A stretch of DNA of 64,000 bases from Polytrichum commune (GCA_950295325.1 OX485803.1:59783554-59847553), one strand, 5' to 3'; counted from the first letter of the stretch, positions 24,966-36,625 are shown. Program-made: numbers and translations. The notes: generated from the sequence alone by a model not told the origin.

Positions 24966-26132
24966 AACATGAAGATTTTATGCAGGAAATCTAACCATGT
25001 TAATTTCAGTATACTTTAGCGATTTATGTAAAATTAACATCATCTCCAAAAATTCTCAAAACAATTGGAGTAAATGGCAAGGCTATAATCTATGCACTTG
25101 ATTTTTTGCGGAAATAAATTAAAATATTTGAAAATGTTATAGCAACTCCAGAAAGTGATTCAAATCAATATGCATTTCTCTTCCAAATGGGTAGCCGTTA
25201 ACGGCCACCCTTTCTATGATGCCAACTTCTGTGTTCTAGTTTAGGGCGGCCGTCAACGGCCACCCTTTGTATGATACTAACTTCTCTGTTCTAGTTTAGG
25301 GCAGCCTTTAACGGCCACCCCTTTTTGGGTTTCACTCTTCATTTAACAACATAATTTCTTTGAAATAAAATCATATATATACATATATTTCTTATGTTTG
25401 CTCCATCTAAAAGTGTGGCCGTTAACAACCACCCTTGGTTGCATCTCAGATTTATTGGTATATGTGTTTCTTTTTTCATGTATACACTCATTTCCGTCAT
25501 TTTTTGTCCTTCAACAAGGGTAGCCGTTAACGGCCACCCTTATTGAAAAATCAGATTATTTTCTATACATGTTTCTTTCTTCATGTATACACTCATTTCC
25601 TTCATTTTTTTTCTTCCAACAAGGGTGGCCGTTAACGGCCATCCTTATTGAAATTTCATATTCTTTTCTAAATGTGTTTCTTTTTTCTTGTATACACTGA
25701 TTTTCTTTATTTTTTTCCTCCAACAACGGTGGCCGTTAACGGCCACCCTTATTGAAATTTCATATTATTTTCTATATGTGTTTCTTTCTTCATGTATACA
25801 CCCATTTCCTTACTATTTTTTTCCTTCAACAAGGATGGCCGTTAACGGCCACCCTTATTGAAATTTCATATTATTTTCTATATGTGTTTCTTTCTTCATG
25901 TATACATTCATTTCCTTGATGTTTTGTCCTCCAACAAGGGTGGTCATTAACGGCCAATCTTATTGAAATTTCAATTTTTTTTGTATATGTGGTTTTCCCT
26001 TATGTATACTCTCACCTTTATAAATGTTTTTGCATATTATTTTAGTTTGCATATGTGATCTCTTTCATATGTATATATTTCTTTTAATTTGTTTTTGTGT
26101 TTCATATGGGTGATATTTTTTGTGCTTTAGAT
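24966..26132. other. Intergenic spacer between the two divergent element genes
   Basis: AT-rich spacer that must hold the upstream regions of both genes. It contains the palindrome array at 25,190-25,958. Directly upstream of 26,133, a T-rich tract ending in TTTAG looks like a splice acceptor, so a further 5' exon may exist. No other reading frame is seen. Confidence 0.5.
25190..25958. repeat. Array of GGTGGCCGTTAACGGCCACC palindromes
   Basis: Nine perfect or near copies of a self-complementary 20-22-mer centred on GTTAAC start near 25,190, 25,244, 25,299, 25,414, 25,518, 25,623, 25,728, 25,833 and 25,938. The last five sit at 104-106 bp spacing inside a tandem unit that also holds TTATTGAAATTTCATATT and ATGTGTTTCTTTCTTCATG. 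The first three are about 55 bp apart. The array lies in the spacer between two divergent genes. It could be a multi-site binding array or a simple minisatellite. Confidence 0.9.
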
Positions 26133-27733
26133 ATGAAAGTTGTATTTCTTTCTGAAGATCAATTGGAGTTGTAATTGCATGTATTTTTTAAGAAAGAAAT
26201 TGTGAACACATCTTCCCGTCTTGAACGGTTGAGGTATCAATCAAGGGCAAAATCAAAATTCAACGTTCCACTGTGTCCAATAGTTGCATTGCCCGTTGTC
26301 AGGCCTTTTTTGAAAAATAACATTATGAACCTGACTGCTCATTTTGTTGCTTGTGGTTATATGGAAGGCAATGGAATTTTTGACATAGCCTTGGAAAATA
26401 ATGAGGGGAAAACAATAGATGTTACCGATAGTATCATTCAATCATGAAGTGAGAATTGGGTACGGACAAATGATGTATTTGAAAAAATATTGCAAACTGA
26501 TGAGGATCTTAAAATTTTCTCTGGCAAAATGTTCATGGTGTGGGACGGAAATTACCATTTGCAAGCATGGTTGCATATTATTAATCGAGATCATACACAT
26601 GATCATACTTGACATTATGTTGTTGAAAGTATTATTTTATACGTCAAGGGAGATATTGCAACGGTAGCTTCACATGAAGTGAATTGGTAATTCCTTCATT
26701 CTTCTCTTTTTATTTGTTCGGTTCATTTGGTTTTCTTTTAAAAAAAAATTTATTGTATATATTTTTTTCTTCGCTTATCATTGGTTGTTTTATTTTGTCA
26801 GGAGGAAACAAAAATTCCATGTTTGTACGAATCTTGTTCATAAGCTTTTCCGCATTCAAAGCATTGATGTGCAACCATATTCATATTTTGAAAAAGTTAT
26901 CTCTAAAGAAGATCTTATTGCCGATGATGCCAAACAAAAATCGAAACATAGGACTTGGTTAACTTTGACTATTAAGGCTCTTAATGGATTTCTATACTAG
27001 GTTATTTTTTCTAAAATATTAGTTTTTCACGCATTTTTTTGTCTTGTATATATATATATATATTTATTTATTTTTCTATAACTATATGTTTTATTGCATC
27101 TTATTTTTATTATGTGTGATTTATGATACTCTTATATTTTTTTCCCTAGTGTAGCAAGAGTTGGGAGATGCTGCTGCTACTGCTCAAAGAAAAATTTATG
27201 AGAAATAGCATGATCATGCATATTGGACTTCAAGTGCAATGGATAAATTTGTTTTCAAAGCTGTTGAGAGGGTGAGATTGACTTTCCATTCGGAACTAAA
27301 GAAACATCTTCTCATTGCAGATTCTAAACATTCTCCTATGTTCTTAGAGCAGGTGAAGTCTCATTATGAAACTCACGATGAAAATCATGAGATGACTCAA
27401 GAAAAACTTTAGATGTTAGCAACTTCGGCAATGGATACATCTATGAAGATTAAGTGGCTTGAGAGGTGGAACAGTTCACCTGCTCTTCGTGGGACTCTCA
27501 AGTTTCCGAAACCAAAATTCAATGATATAGAGTTTCCTAAGTGGCTTCATAAAGCTACTTGATGGGCTCAGGTGATAATTTTTTGTCTATGTTTTTTATG
27601 TTTTTTAATATTTTTTCAATCATTCAATTTTTCTAATCTTTATTTTGTATTTGGCAGTTGGCTATTGAGACCGAGAAGCTCTTTGATGCTACTGTGGCTG
27701 ATATGCATGTGTCCATCAACTATCTTCCAGATG
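26133..27733 (+). pseudogene. Four-exon element gene with DGN-H-L motif (broken by stops)
   Basis: Exons fit 26,133-26,686, 26,802-27,000, 27,155-27,571 and 27,658-27,733. Each intron begins with GT and ends with AG, and the frame is kept across all three joins (phases 2, 0, 0). Exon 1 encodes LERLRYQSRAKSKF, then GKMFMVWDGNYHLQAWL; exon 2 TNLVHKLFRIQS; exon 3 WLERWNSSPALRGTLKFPKP; exon 4 TEKLFDATVADMHV. Seven in-frame stops occur (TAA 26,172; TGA 26,445; TGA 26,610; TAG 26,998; two TAG and one TGA in exon 3) but no frameshift. The VWDGN-H-L motif resembles the DGNHR-type block of ParB/sulfiredoxin-like folds; that link is a guess. I do not recognise the family. It probably serves the surrounding element. 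Confidence 0.6.
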
Positions 27734-28354
27734 GTTTGGATCCTTTGCCCATTATTTTTATTTTTGATATTTGATTTCCAAGAACTTCAACAATTTAAAC
27801 CTACTACCCGATTTATATCTACAATCCACTTTTGTTGTTCTTTATGTTTTGGACTTCGTAAATGTCACCTTCATGATGGTGTTATGATGTATTCAAATTT
27901 TACATTGATGTGTATTATAGTGAGACATTCTAACGTGCTACATTTGTTTTCAACATGAGTTTGCTTACACATTGTCTCCAATTACATAATTATTATCTCA
28001 ACAGTTGAATGTATATTAGTTCATTTTTAGTACAAAATTGTTATAGCAACATTCTCATTTGTTGTTCATTTGGGCTATAGACCCTTACATGTAATTCTAC
28101 AATCATAGGCCCCCAACGGATTTACAAACCATAACCGGGAAAAAATTGAAGGCTCACATGTTTACACTCGCATGCTCACATACTAGCAACCCCGAGTCGT
28201 GTACATATTGGTCTTTTTCATTGCTCACTACTTGCAATCTAGCATTCACATTGTTTGTCCTCCCCAATCTTCTTATTATTGAACCCTAAAAATTTGTTTC
28301 TTTAGGCCACGGTTATAGGATACTAGGGGTCCTATTACCAAATATTTTGTTTTC
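27734..28354. other. Non-coding 3' part of the element
   Basis: AT-rich, with no gene. Probably the 3' flank of the plus-strand element gene, up to the right inverted end. Confidence 0.45.
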
Positions 28355-28410
28355 TTCACCGCTCACAAATTACTGCTCATCGCTCACCGCTCACAAGATA
28401 GCACTCCCCT

Positions 28411-28956
28411 GTGAGGCATAGGATATGGAGAGGGGTATCTTGGTAAAAGGGTAATTTTATCCACCATAAGAGTAACACACCGTATCGTGAACATCATGAT
28501 CCAATATGTGCTCCTTTCTTCACATGGCATAAGCTTATGGGATGTGTATAGAAAATGGTGCAAGTGTAGACATGTGTAGAATCAACAATATACCATATTC
28601 AAAATAACAAGTATTTTATGTGGACTGAAAAGTACATTGAATCTCAAAACTAAGTTAATCAACAAAACAACAAAATTTCGGGAAACCATATCTGGAATAA
28701 TATTGATATTTTTGCCAAACCATAAATTGCGTCTAATAGGCAACCAAGTTGGCTATCATGCTTCCAAATTCCAGCTTGAGTATCATAGCAATGAGAGAGA
28801 AATTGCATTTCAGATTAACTTAGGTTTATAGACTAAGTTCTAGAAATGTTTTCATCACTCACCTTCAAATGCAAGAATAAGTTTGTAGCACCACCTAGGG
28901 CTCTTTCTCTCACTCCTAGTTAGTAATGTGGTTTCTTAGGACATTTTCTCTTACAG
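28411..28956. other. Gene-free stretch
   Basis: Nothing recognised between the end of the two-gene element and the Tc1/mariner relic. Confidence 0.45.
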
Positions 28957-29655
28957 TTGCGAAGGTTTTTTTTGCCCATGAGAGGATTACCAAAGGAGAG
29001 AAGGTTGAATCCTATAGCCTTGTTGCAACATGGGTGTAGCACATGTGAAGTGTCAAATTTGTTGAATATCTCTCAATCTACATGCACTAGGATTCATAGA
29101 GAGTGTGTTCCTTATGTGGAGACTTCAAGAGGAGGGCACCCAAGAAGCATCATCCATGTTCAATGACGAGTGTGTGTAAGAGCCAACACAATTGGTGGAC
29201 TAGATAATATTGTAGACGTGATGAATTGCTTTGAGTGAGCATTTGAATGTGGTAGTGAGCACCAACAAAATGAGGCATACACTCTATGAAGCATGTTTTG
29301 GGTCATTCAAGAAGTAGACAAAGTCATTGCTCACAACCAAGAACGTGTGTTGCATGTTGGAATTTGCCCAACATCATCAAGATTAGTCTATCCATGACTG
29401 GTATAGGGTGAATTTTAGTGATGACACTAAGATAAATCAATTTCATTTTGATGGCTGCACTTGGTGTGGGTGAGGGATGGGGAATCTCAATTACAAGCTC
29501 ATTAGATGAGTCAAACATGAAGGTAGTGCAAATTTTGCATGGGGTTGTATGACTTCCCGTGGCATGGGTTACATGTGCAAAATAGAGGTGAAGATGACAC
29601 AAGCTTCAAGATGCATCTTAGCGTTCTTCAAGATGGGGTCATGAAGACAGTTGAT
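28957..29655 (+). pseudogene. Tc1/mariner transposase relic
   Basis: The N-terminal 65 codons give a helix-turn-helix DNA-binding segment (LPKERRLNPIALLQHGCS, then LNISQSTCTRIHRECVPYVE), and the next frame starts RVCVRANTIGGLDNIVDV. Further along, frames give EFAQHHQD, then SIHDWYRVNFSDDTKINQF, where the first D after FS matches the first acidic residue of the DDE/D catalytic triad, then WGCMTSRGMGYMCKIE and VLQDGVMKT. Stops and shifts are numerous. The relic ends abruptly near 29,655, about halfway through the family's usual 330-350 residues, where LINE sequence begins. Terminal inverted repeats were not found. Confidence 0.7.
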
Positions 29656-30290
29656 ACATGCCTCCGCCTTCTCTCATCTTGCACCAACAAATACATCAGT
29701 GGTCTTCGTACGGACCACCACAGTAATGCAACCCACACCTTTGCAAATACACTGCTCTCCCACTCAAACTCCCGGCACTTCACATTAATCCACACCAATA
29801 TTTATAATGGCATTCACCCAGACAACACACTACCTTCATGGCTTTTAATATATTCTTGCTACCTCCCCCCAATGTAAATCCCTCGTGCGTCTTTGCCTAG
29901 ATGTTCTTTGCATTAAGGGGAAATCTCCATCTCACACAACCCCCTTTTTCCCATCACCCAATCTTAGTATCCAATTCATTGAAATCACATATTGTAATGA
30001 TATATTTCCAGATGTAGCCATCACCCGCAAACACGCCAAATATGATATCCTTATCCCACACCTTGACCAACTTGGTTGGCAAGCCATCCCACCCCTAATA
30101 ATTAGCGCTGGAATAATAGGAACAATTCACAACTCCTTTATCAATAAACGCAAGGACCTTAATATCTCTACATACAAAAATGAAACCACTCGTGCAATTC
30201 ATCTAACTTAACACCATCAAATACCTTACGTATATGGTCCTTAATGAACAAAAACCCAAAAACTGCCAGGCTCTAGTCCCCCTTGACTAA
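29656..30290 (+). mobile_element. LINE 3' end (5'-truncated)
   Basis: Encodes NATHTFANTLLSHSNSRHFT, then IQFIEITYCNDIFPD, RKHAKYD, LDQLGWQ, SAGIIGTIHNSFI and, after a stop at 30,209, IKYLTYMVLNEQKP. The TYCND-F, GW and G-x-IH blocks are shared with the relics at 19 and 47 kb. It abuts the Tc1/mariner relic, and one open frame runs across the join, which is coincidental. Confidence 0.65.
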
Positions 30291-31049
30291 ATTTTCCGCT
30301 ACTCGATTCCCATTCCCTTTTGGGTCCCACGTGCACATTCCATGATGCGGTTCCAAGAAATAGAAAAATAACTTACTTGGTAAAGAATGGTATCATAGAG
30401 GTCACTCTCTTTCACTCTAGTGCCGGAATGTAGGTTTCCCGTGAGATTCAAAAGGGTCGTCACCAATGTAGGATTGCCGTGTGGCAAAGACGTGATGTCA
30501 TAACGATGGAAGACATGAGGGCTCTCTAATTTTTTTGTCAAAGTAGAGAGCCCTCTACAATATTCTCACCTTGCAATGGTAAATTGACTTGTAACCCCAA
30601 AAGGTAATCCACACTAAGTATACCGACAAATTGGTGGTGCAATGACGAGACCACATGATTGGAGGTAACACCCGAATATATTCCCCTAGTGAGACTTTAG
30701 GAAGGAGTTTATAGTGTTCACGAGATTTGAGAAGTCCCACAAATTAAGTTTGGAGAGAGGGAAATCATCACACACAAGCTTACCTCCCATTCATCCAATA
30801 TAAAAGCCCTGAAATAGTATGCAATCCAAAGGTTGTTATTTTCAATAGCTTTGACATTGGAATAAGCTTCAAAGATCCTGAAGCGAGCTTAGTCCAAGTC
30901 ATTTTGAGATGAATTGGCGACAAACCTATCAATTAAGAGGGTCAAGTTTTGATGTTGGATGGATGATAAGAGGTACGTTCAAAAAGGTAGGATAGGTCTT
31001 AAGTAGCTCATTTTCTTAATCGGAACCCTAGATTTGATTAATTAGTATG
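30291..31049. repeat. Non-coding stretch with dispersed repeat R3, copy 2
   Basis: Positions 30,755-30,972 match the R3 copy at 8,570-8,885 in block order (AGAGAGGGAA, CATTCATCCAA, GAAATAGTATGCAA, TTTGACATTGGAAT, GATGTTGGATGGATGA). The rest holds no gene. Confidence 0.55.
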
Positions 31050-31260
31050 TGGTTCGATGAGGATCCAGGAGAAAACATCATAATGACACATGTCTAAAAG
31101 AGATTGGACTACATCTTCAAATACCAATAACTACTCTACACTCGGTAGTGAACACAATTGGAAGGACCTATGTATCCAATTAAAAAATCAACAAACATGC
31201 ACTTCCAATAATCATAACTAGATCACATGAGGTCTGATTTTGAATCCAATATTTGTAGAT
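31050..31260 (+). repeat. Dispersed repeat R1 copy
   Basis: Contains GACACATGTCTAAAAGAGAT, GGACTACATCTTCAAA and CACAATTGGAAGGACCTATG in R1 order. Confidence 0.6.
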
Positions 31261-32105
31261 GTTTCCTCATCAAAGACTTGCTAATGCAGCACGAGTTTTG
31301 TTATGATATAACTTGAATCGGTGGAAGTTGGAGAACATGAAAAACGACGAATCAAAGAACACCTCGTAACTCACTCGACATTTCCCTTGCTTGGCTTTCC
31401 ACATACAAGAGACTGCAAAAGAATGCATGGATTTGGTGGGTCCCCATACGAAGCATCAGTTGGATAAATCCATTCAGGCTATATAAGTAGAGGCTTTATA
31501 AAGATGACCTATTCAGGAAATAGGGAACTCGGGCCAAGTGTCCGGAGAGGTTTTTGGGCCTAATTGGTCGAATTCCTACTTTTTCCCAAGCCCAACCGGT
31601 TTACACCATGTTGTGATCTTTCGGTGTTTTTCTTTATTAATTTGAAGCATATTCCACAGATTCCTCTAAAATGATCAGTAGTAATTTCCACAAAGTCTTG
31701 CACTTCAACCATTTCATGATACGTAGACTACACTAAATAGGATATTTAGTGTTTGATTACATTTACTGTTGTTACCATCCTACCCTGCTCAACCCTAATA
31801 TTCAATCTCTTGATAATCAATGTTAGACATAAATGTGCCGCTACCTTCCCTACTACCACCTCCTTTATTATATATCCTTCTTTTCATATCCTTACCAACA
31901 CGAAATTCAAACATGTAACTTCCACATATAACCATAGTTGATATTTAGTGTTTGAGTTTACACGTGATGTTACTTACTTTCACAAGGTTATCGATATTTA
32001 GTGTATGCGTTTGTGTTTAGTGTATCCAACACTAACTAACTATCCTAGTTGGTGTAGCTGTAGTGTACCGACCCTCTCAACACATAATTCATATCCCTTA
32101 AGCTT
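31261..32105. other. Gene-free stretch
   Basis: No gene or clear repeat. Several ATTTAGTGT words at 31,735-32,020 resemble the end of the R4 elements. Confidence 0.45.
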
Positions 32106-32109
32106 ATTA

Positions 32110-32390
32110 TAATGGCCCCGCTTGGTGGCTGTCTGCACTCGGGCAGCCCGGTCAAAGTAAGATAAAATATTTATTCGGTCCGGAGGGTGAAAAGCTCAGA
32201 TGATCACCCAATCACATAAGTTCATGGGCTACAAATTATCAGACCTAGGGTGTGAGCCCGGGCATGCAAATATAATAAATGCTCAGTCAGCTCATACAGT
32301 GACATCATTTATGTTGTCGAGGTTGTGTGTAGGCATGGGAATTGAACCCTCTCTATACCCTCTATTAAGAGCTTCACTGATGCACCTTCG
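32110..32390 (-). mobile_element. tRNA-derived SINE-like unit
   Basis: On the minus strand a B-box-like GGTTCAATTCCCATGCC (about 32,331-32,347) follows, at about 35-40 bases, a tRNA-head-like GCATCAGTGAAGCTC. A roughly 200-base tail without coding capacity ends near AAGCTTATTAT. The layout fits a plant SINE. No target duplication or terminal A/T tail was fixed. Confidence 0.4.
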
Positions 32391-32554
32391 ACTTCTTTGA
32401 AGTTGTGTTGTTGGATGCTTTGCACATTGAGAATCGGAATTTTCTTAATTGGGTTATGGTCATCGGAAGTGCATGATTTTGGGTTTCTTGATTGAATATA
32501 TAGGTGCTTCCAGTTATGTTCATTGTTAGAGTGTGAAGTAGTTGATATAATTTA

Positions 32555-32665
32555 AAGACATGGTCCAGTCCCTTTTAAGCATGTGTCTTTGTGGTGTTTG
32601 TTCTCTGATGCCCACCTAACCACACAGATGTAGGTGTTGGATTGAGACGGGTTTACCAGTAGGGT
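32555..32665 (-). repeat. Dispersed repeat R1, partial copy
   Basis: On the minus strand, GGTGTTTG is bracketed by AGACACATGCTTAAAAGGGA and a GACTGGACCATG-like block in R1 order. Confidence 0.5.
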
Positions 32666-35104
32666 CCAAGCCCAAAGACACTCCAATATAAAGGTGATCT
32701 TATTTGGTTGAGGGAAAAGTTTTGGGAAGGCATGTGGTCGTATTGTGGACGTCCAAATACAATTGTGGCCATTGGATTGGATCAACATTTGTTTCATCCG
32801 ATTAGCGATTGTGAACAACAAAGATTGTCATTTCAAGTTTCATACTTAAAGTGAGATGAGGAGGGAAAAAAAATTGAAGGTCAAAGTGAGAATTATTTTT
32901 CTCTCCTAGTGATCATATAGGCCATTTCAACCCCTTTATTATTATTATTATTATTATTGAACCTAGAATAGTATTTGTATTCTAAACACATTTTCTAATC
33001 TCATCGTAACACGTCTATGTTTGGTGTATGTTATTGCATACAATCCTTGCCAAAAAAAACCACTCAAATTTAGGTGTCTAATTCTTAAGAAGAAGAGTGA
33101 CCCCATAGTTATAACGTATAAGGCCCACATATTAACCTCACATGATTTGTTAAGCACATGATCCATTAAGAACTCGTAACACTTTGATGCATGATGGTTG
33201 CTTGTATTTTCTTGTAGGAGTTGTAACTTCAAATAAGCACAATCCTATTTGCAAAGCTTTGAAGTGATGAGGATTTCCCCTACATGCTCTATATATACAT
33301 CTCTTATGTCAAGATTCAGGACCGTTCCCGTTATTAACAATCACTCGAAATACGAAACGTAGACTACGATCATGCCATCTGCGAGTTGGAGCATCAGGGT
33401 TGGCTACAGAGTGAGATCAAATTGTCCCGATCCTTCAAAACAAAAATGTCAAAACAAAACTACCTTACATTGGTATGGGCGGGTCGTATTTGCTCAAAAA
33501 GTGTCACATGTCATCATGTGAGTGGTTGGAACTTCTTAGAAGACGACTTGGCATTGGAATCGAAGTAGAGACGTGCTCAATTACACCCGAATGTTTGTGA
33601 GGAGTCGGAGGAGGAAGAATACAAAGAAACAACGAGGGAATAAATGACCACAACAAGAACAACAAAAAAGTTCCTATGAGGCCCACCAAGAGGGTTCCTC
33701 CGAAAGCAATAAAGGAGCAAAAGCCAAAAAAGCAAAAGCAAGCATCTACAACACTAGGTTCTTGATCCAAGATGACTGGTCCAACCAGTCGAAGACCACA
33801 AAAAGCAAGCCAACGATGTCGGGTCCAAGCACGGAATTGATCAACCAAAACGGGTTCCCAATTCCCAAAACTGATGGGCTATGGTGGGGCCTTAGTTACC
33901 ATCCCCACCCGAACACATGACTCGTCCCCTCTTTAGAGACAAATCAAAAGCAAAAGAACATGGAATCGGTATAACAAGCGAGGTGGAGTAGAACCACCTA
34001 TTCTCGATCGAGACCCCATCGGGAATCTATAGGGTGCCATAATTTGGATCATGATCAGGTTAGTTTCAGTGATGTCTTTCCATGGGTGGTTAGTTATAAT
34101 GAGGTTCCATGTTTCGTGGTTTTCAAGTCTCCGACTGCACATCTGGTATCACTGAGGATTCAGTAGGTGCCAAGACACATGCCCCCGGTTTTTGAATGCT
34201 AAAGTGAGGAAGGATTCGTCTTGAAATGAGCGGTTATGGCAAACTTTAGACATTGGTAATGTGTTCAGACCAACTTTTGGCTTCGAAAAGTTATGGTAAT
34301 TTCAATTTGAGGAATAAAATTACAAAAAATTTGCAATCCTCGTGGTTTCCATCTTCCTACATGGGGAAAATTTGCACCGCCTTGTACTTCTCCATACTTG
34401 GCACATAATCTCTTAAATGATCAGTTATGGGCACCTCTACTCTAGACGTGCCTCATAGGTATCTTATGGCTACTTCCAAGAGGTTCGGCCTCTTAGAATA
34501 GAGTTGTTCACAAAGTAAAGGGGATGAAACCATGGGTTGAGTCCCAAACCCTTCCGTTTTTTAGAACGAACACAAACTCACCCAAGTTTTCTTAATGCTT
34601 AAATTACCATACACAAAGAGTGGTGTCGGGTCATTAAAAATCGACTTTCTAGCTTCTCCTACTAAGGTAGGAAAACCAAAAATGGTGAATGACCACCCCT
34701 GGTGCACTAGACTAGGGGTAGAACGATTCTTGTGTGGACCCAAAATGGCTAATTATAAAAGTGGTGGCCTGAAAAGGATGCAGTGATAGGTGGGATGCAG
34801 TGATGGGTTGGATAGGTGTTGTTTCACATCACTTGCAATCACTTTTGGGTGCCATTGAGTTAACCAATTTGTGTGCATTCGTATGCAAAGTAAGATGTTT
34901 TGATTCTCAGATTAGGGAGACTCTACTATACAAGTAGGGGGTTTGGCTTACTTGCCGCTTTGGGGGAATGAAACTAATTATTTACATGGAATAAAATTAT
35001 GAAACAATTGGCATTCCTCATCATTTCCTCTACTCTATCTTTGAAAAAGATTGCACAAATTTCAAGCCACTTTTTTGTTGTTGTATCATCTTATTTTCAT
35101 TGTT
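32666..35104. other. Gene-free stretch
   Basis: Contains an (ATT)n tract at about 32,937-32,957. Short overlapping frames on both strands; no gene recognised. Confidence 0.5.
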
Positions 35105-35345
35105 TTTCCACATATCTACCTCAGGATGGGTGGGCCAAGCTAGCCTTGCATAGGCCGATCCGGGATTTAGGACAATGGACCCAATACACATACCCTATTT
35201 TAGATCCTAAAAATCTCTCAAGGTTTGAGAGGTGGAAAGTAGAGGTCCCAAATAGACTCTAGTACACGACGAGCTAATGAGCTCTTTATAAACAAAATTC
35301 TCAAAGAAGGATCAAACCCATGGTTTCATCCCTCTTTGAAAACTT
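35105..35345 (+). repeat. Dispersed repeat R2, copy 2 (inverted relative to 12.2 kb)
   Basis: Contains GGTGGGCCAAGCTAGCCTTG, GCATAGGCCGATCC, GGACAATGGACCCA, ACGAGCTAATGAGCTC and GGTTTCATCCCTCTTTG, the reverse complements of blocks at 12,205-12,475. Confidence 0.65.
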
Positions 35346-36289
35346 TACGGATAATTCTAATGTGCATGAAAAATATGGGCCGATTAGGAAATCTTGTGCA
35401 AACCCAATGTCATAAGAATGAGATAAATGCGACAAAATACTATTTTTGATTTTTTTTTTCCGACCATGTTTGGAAAGAGAATGACATCCGTTTCGAAACA
35501 AAAACCTATGGGGCACACACATAATTACTGAAGACTTCAATGTCCAAGCAATCCTAAAGACTAACATGCTCATTTCGCTTGTTACTTAATGATTCAAATA
35601 CACATGGTTAACCTTCTAGACTTCGTCCAAAAATTTATTAGCAAGCATGGGATCTTCTTAGGTAGTTATATACGTGTGTACAAAGTGGTTAGTGTGGAGC
35701 GGGTGTTGAACCTTGACTATGGGTAATTCAACCAAGGAGTTGTCACATTGATTCTTAGAAAGAACTTGAGGCATCCATAGTCAACCATGTCCATTTAACC
35801 GCTCACTAGGGTCATGTAATGCCAACATGGATGAACTCTATATTTTTTAAGTAACCAAAGTTAAAGTTTATGTGATGGCGGCTTATGATTGATCACCCTC
35901 ATAAGAGTTTTGATAATAATCATAGCCAAGAATTAGCATTTAGATGAGCGTTTATGGGTAAACCTAATATAAGAAGCCTTTATTGTAGAAGAATACTGAA
36001 CCATTTTACACCCGAAAGTAGGTGTTTGAATAAGACATGTCTACCTTATAGGATGGTGCACCTAGCCATGTGCCCTTACAAATGTAAACAACTCTTGAGG
36101 AAAATGTTGCATGTGGAATGCAGTAAAATTGATGCAAGACACCACATAATGCACTATAACCTGTACATTTTGCACAACATGATGCATTCACATGCCTCAA
36201 TAAAAACGAGGTGTATAAGTTTCTCAGGTGACCAAAGACAAGAAATCTAAGTAGTATAGTATAATAGGCACGTGGGATTTATATGTATT
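35346..36289. other. Gene-free stretch
   Basis: No gene recognised. A short R1-like TAAGACATGTCTACCTTATA lies near 36,032. Confidence 0.45.
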
Positions 36290-36625
36290 TCTCTCTACAC
36301 CCACTTCTTGTAGGATATGAAACACACATTTAGTGTAAGATGATTAGCAAATCCAAATAGTCATTTGCCTCCTAATTTTTGAGGTTCATACAAACACCTT
36401 ATTACTTATTACACGAAAATTTTCATATTCTTAAAGTGGTGATATAGCCCCCCTCCCAATCATGCCGACTATTAACTTATAATAGTTAACATATTTTGAG
36501 CACATAATCCGGTCTCTTTCTACCATATGTCTTTTTGGTGTCCGTTCTTAAATCTACACCTAATTGCAAACCACTTAAACACATGTGCCCAAATTATTGC
36601 TATGTTGGAATTAGGCATGTCTACC
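36290..36625 (-). repeat. Dispersed repeat R1 copy
   Basis: Minus-strand copy from GACATGCCTAATTCC (right) to GGATTTGCTAATCATC (left), with AGACATATGG and GACACCAAAAAGA between. It contains a short poly-C tract near 36,450. Confidence 0.7.

Larger units (their letters stand above)
22408..28410. mobile_element. Two-gene DNA element with GAGC-rich inverted ends
   Basis: The left end (from about 22,408) reads GCTATCTTATGAGCGATGAG, followed by further GAGCRGT units to about 22,490. The right end (about 28,355-28,410) read in reverse gives GCTATCTTGTGAGCGGTGAG, then GAGCAGTAA. Outside these, GTAAGGCAG (left) and GTGAGGCAT (right) match at 7 of 9 positions, as a decayed 9-bp Mutator-type target duplication might. 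Inside are two divergent broken genes (minus 22,985-24,965; plus 26,133-27,733) separated by a palindrome array (25,190-25,958). A SWIM-bearing Mutator-like protein fits such an element. The ends and the grouping are inferred from position and inverted symmetry. Confidence 0.6.

Noticed and set aside
25190-25958. CRISPR-like array
   Set aside because: Regular palindromic repeats, but the intervals are themselves repeated rather than unique, and the host is a plant nuclear genome.
29539-29877. 112-codon frame as a gene
   Set aside because: It is a chance read-through from Tc1/mariner relic into LINE relic.
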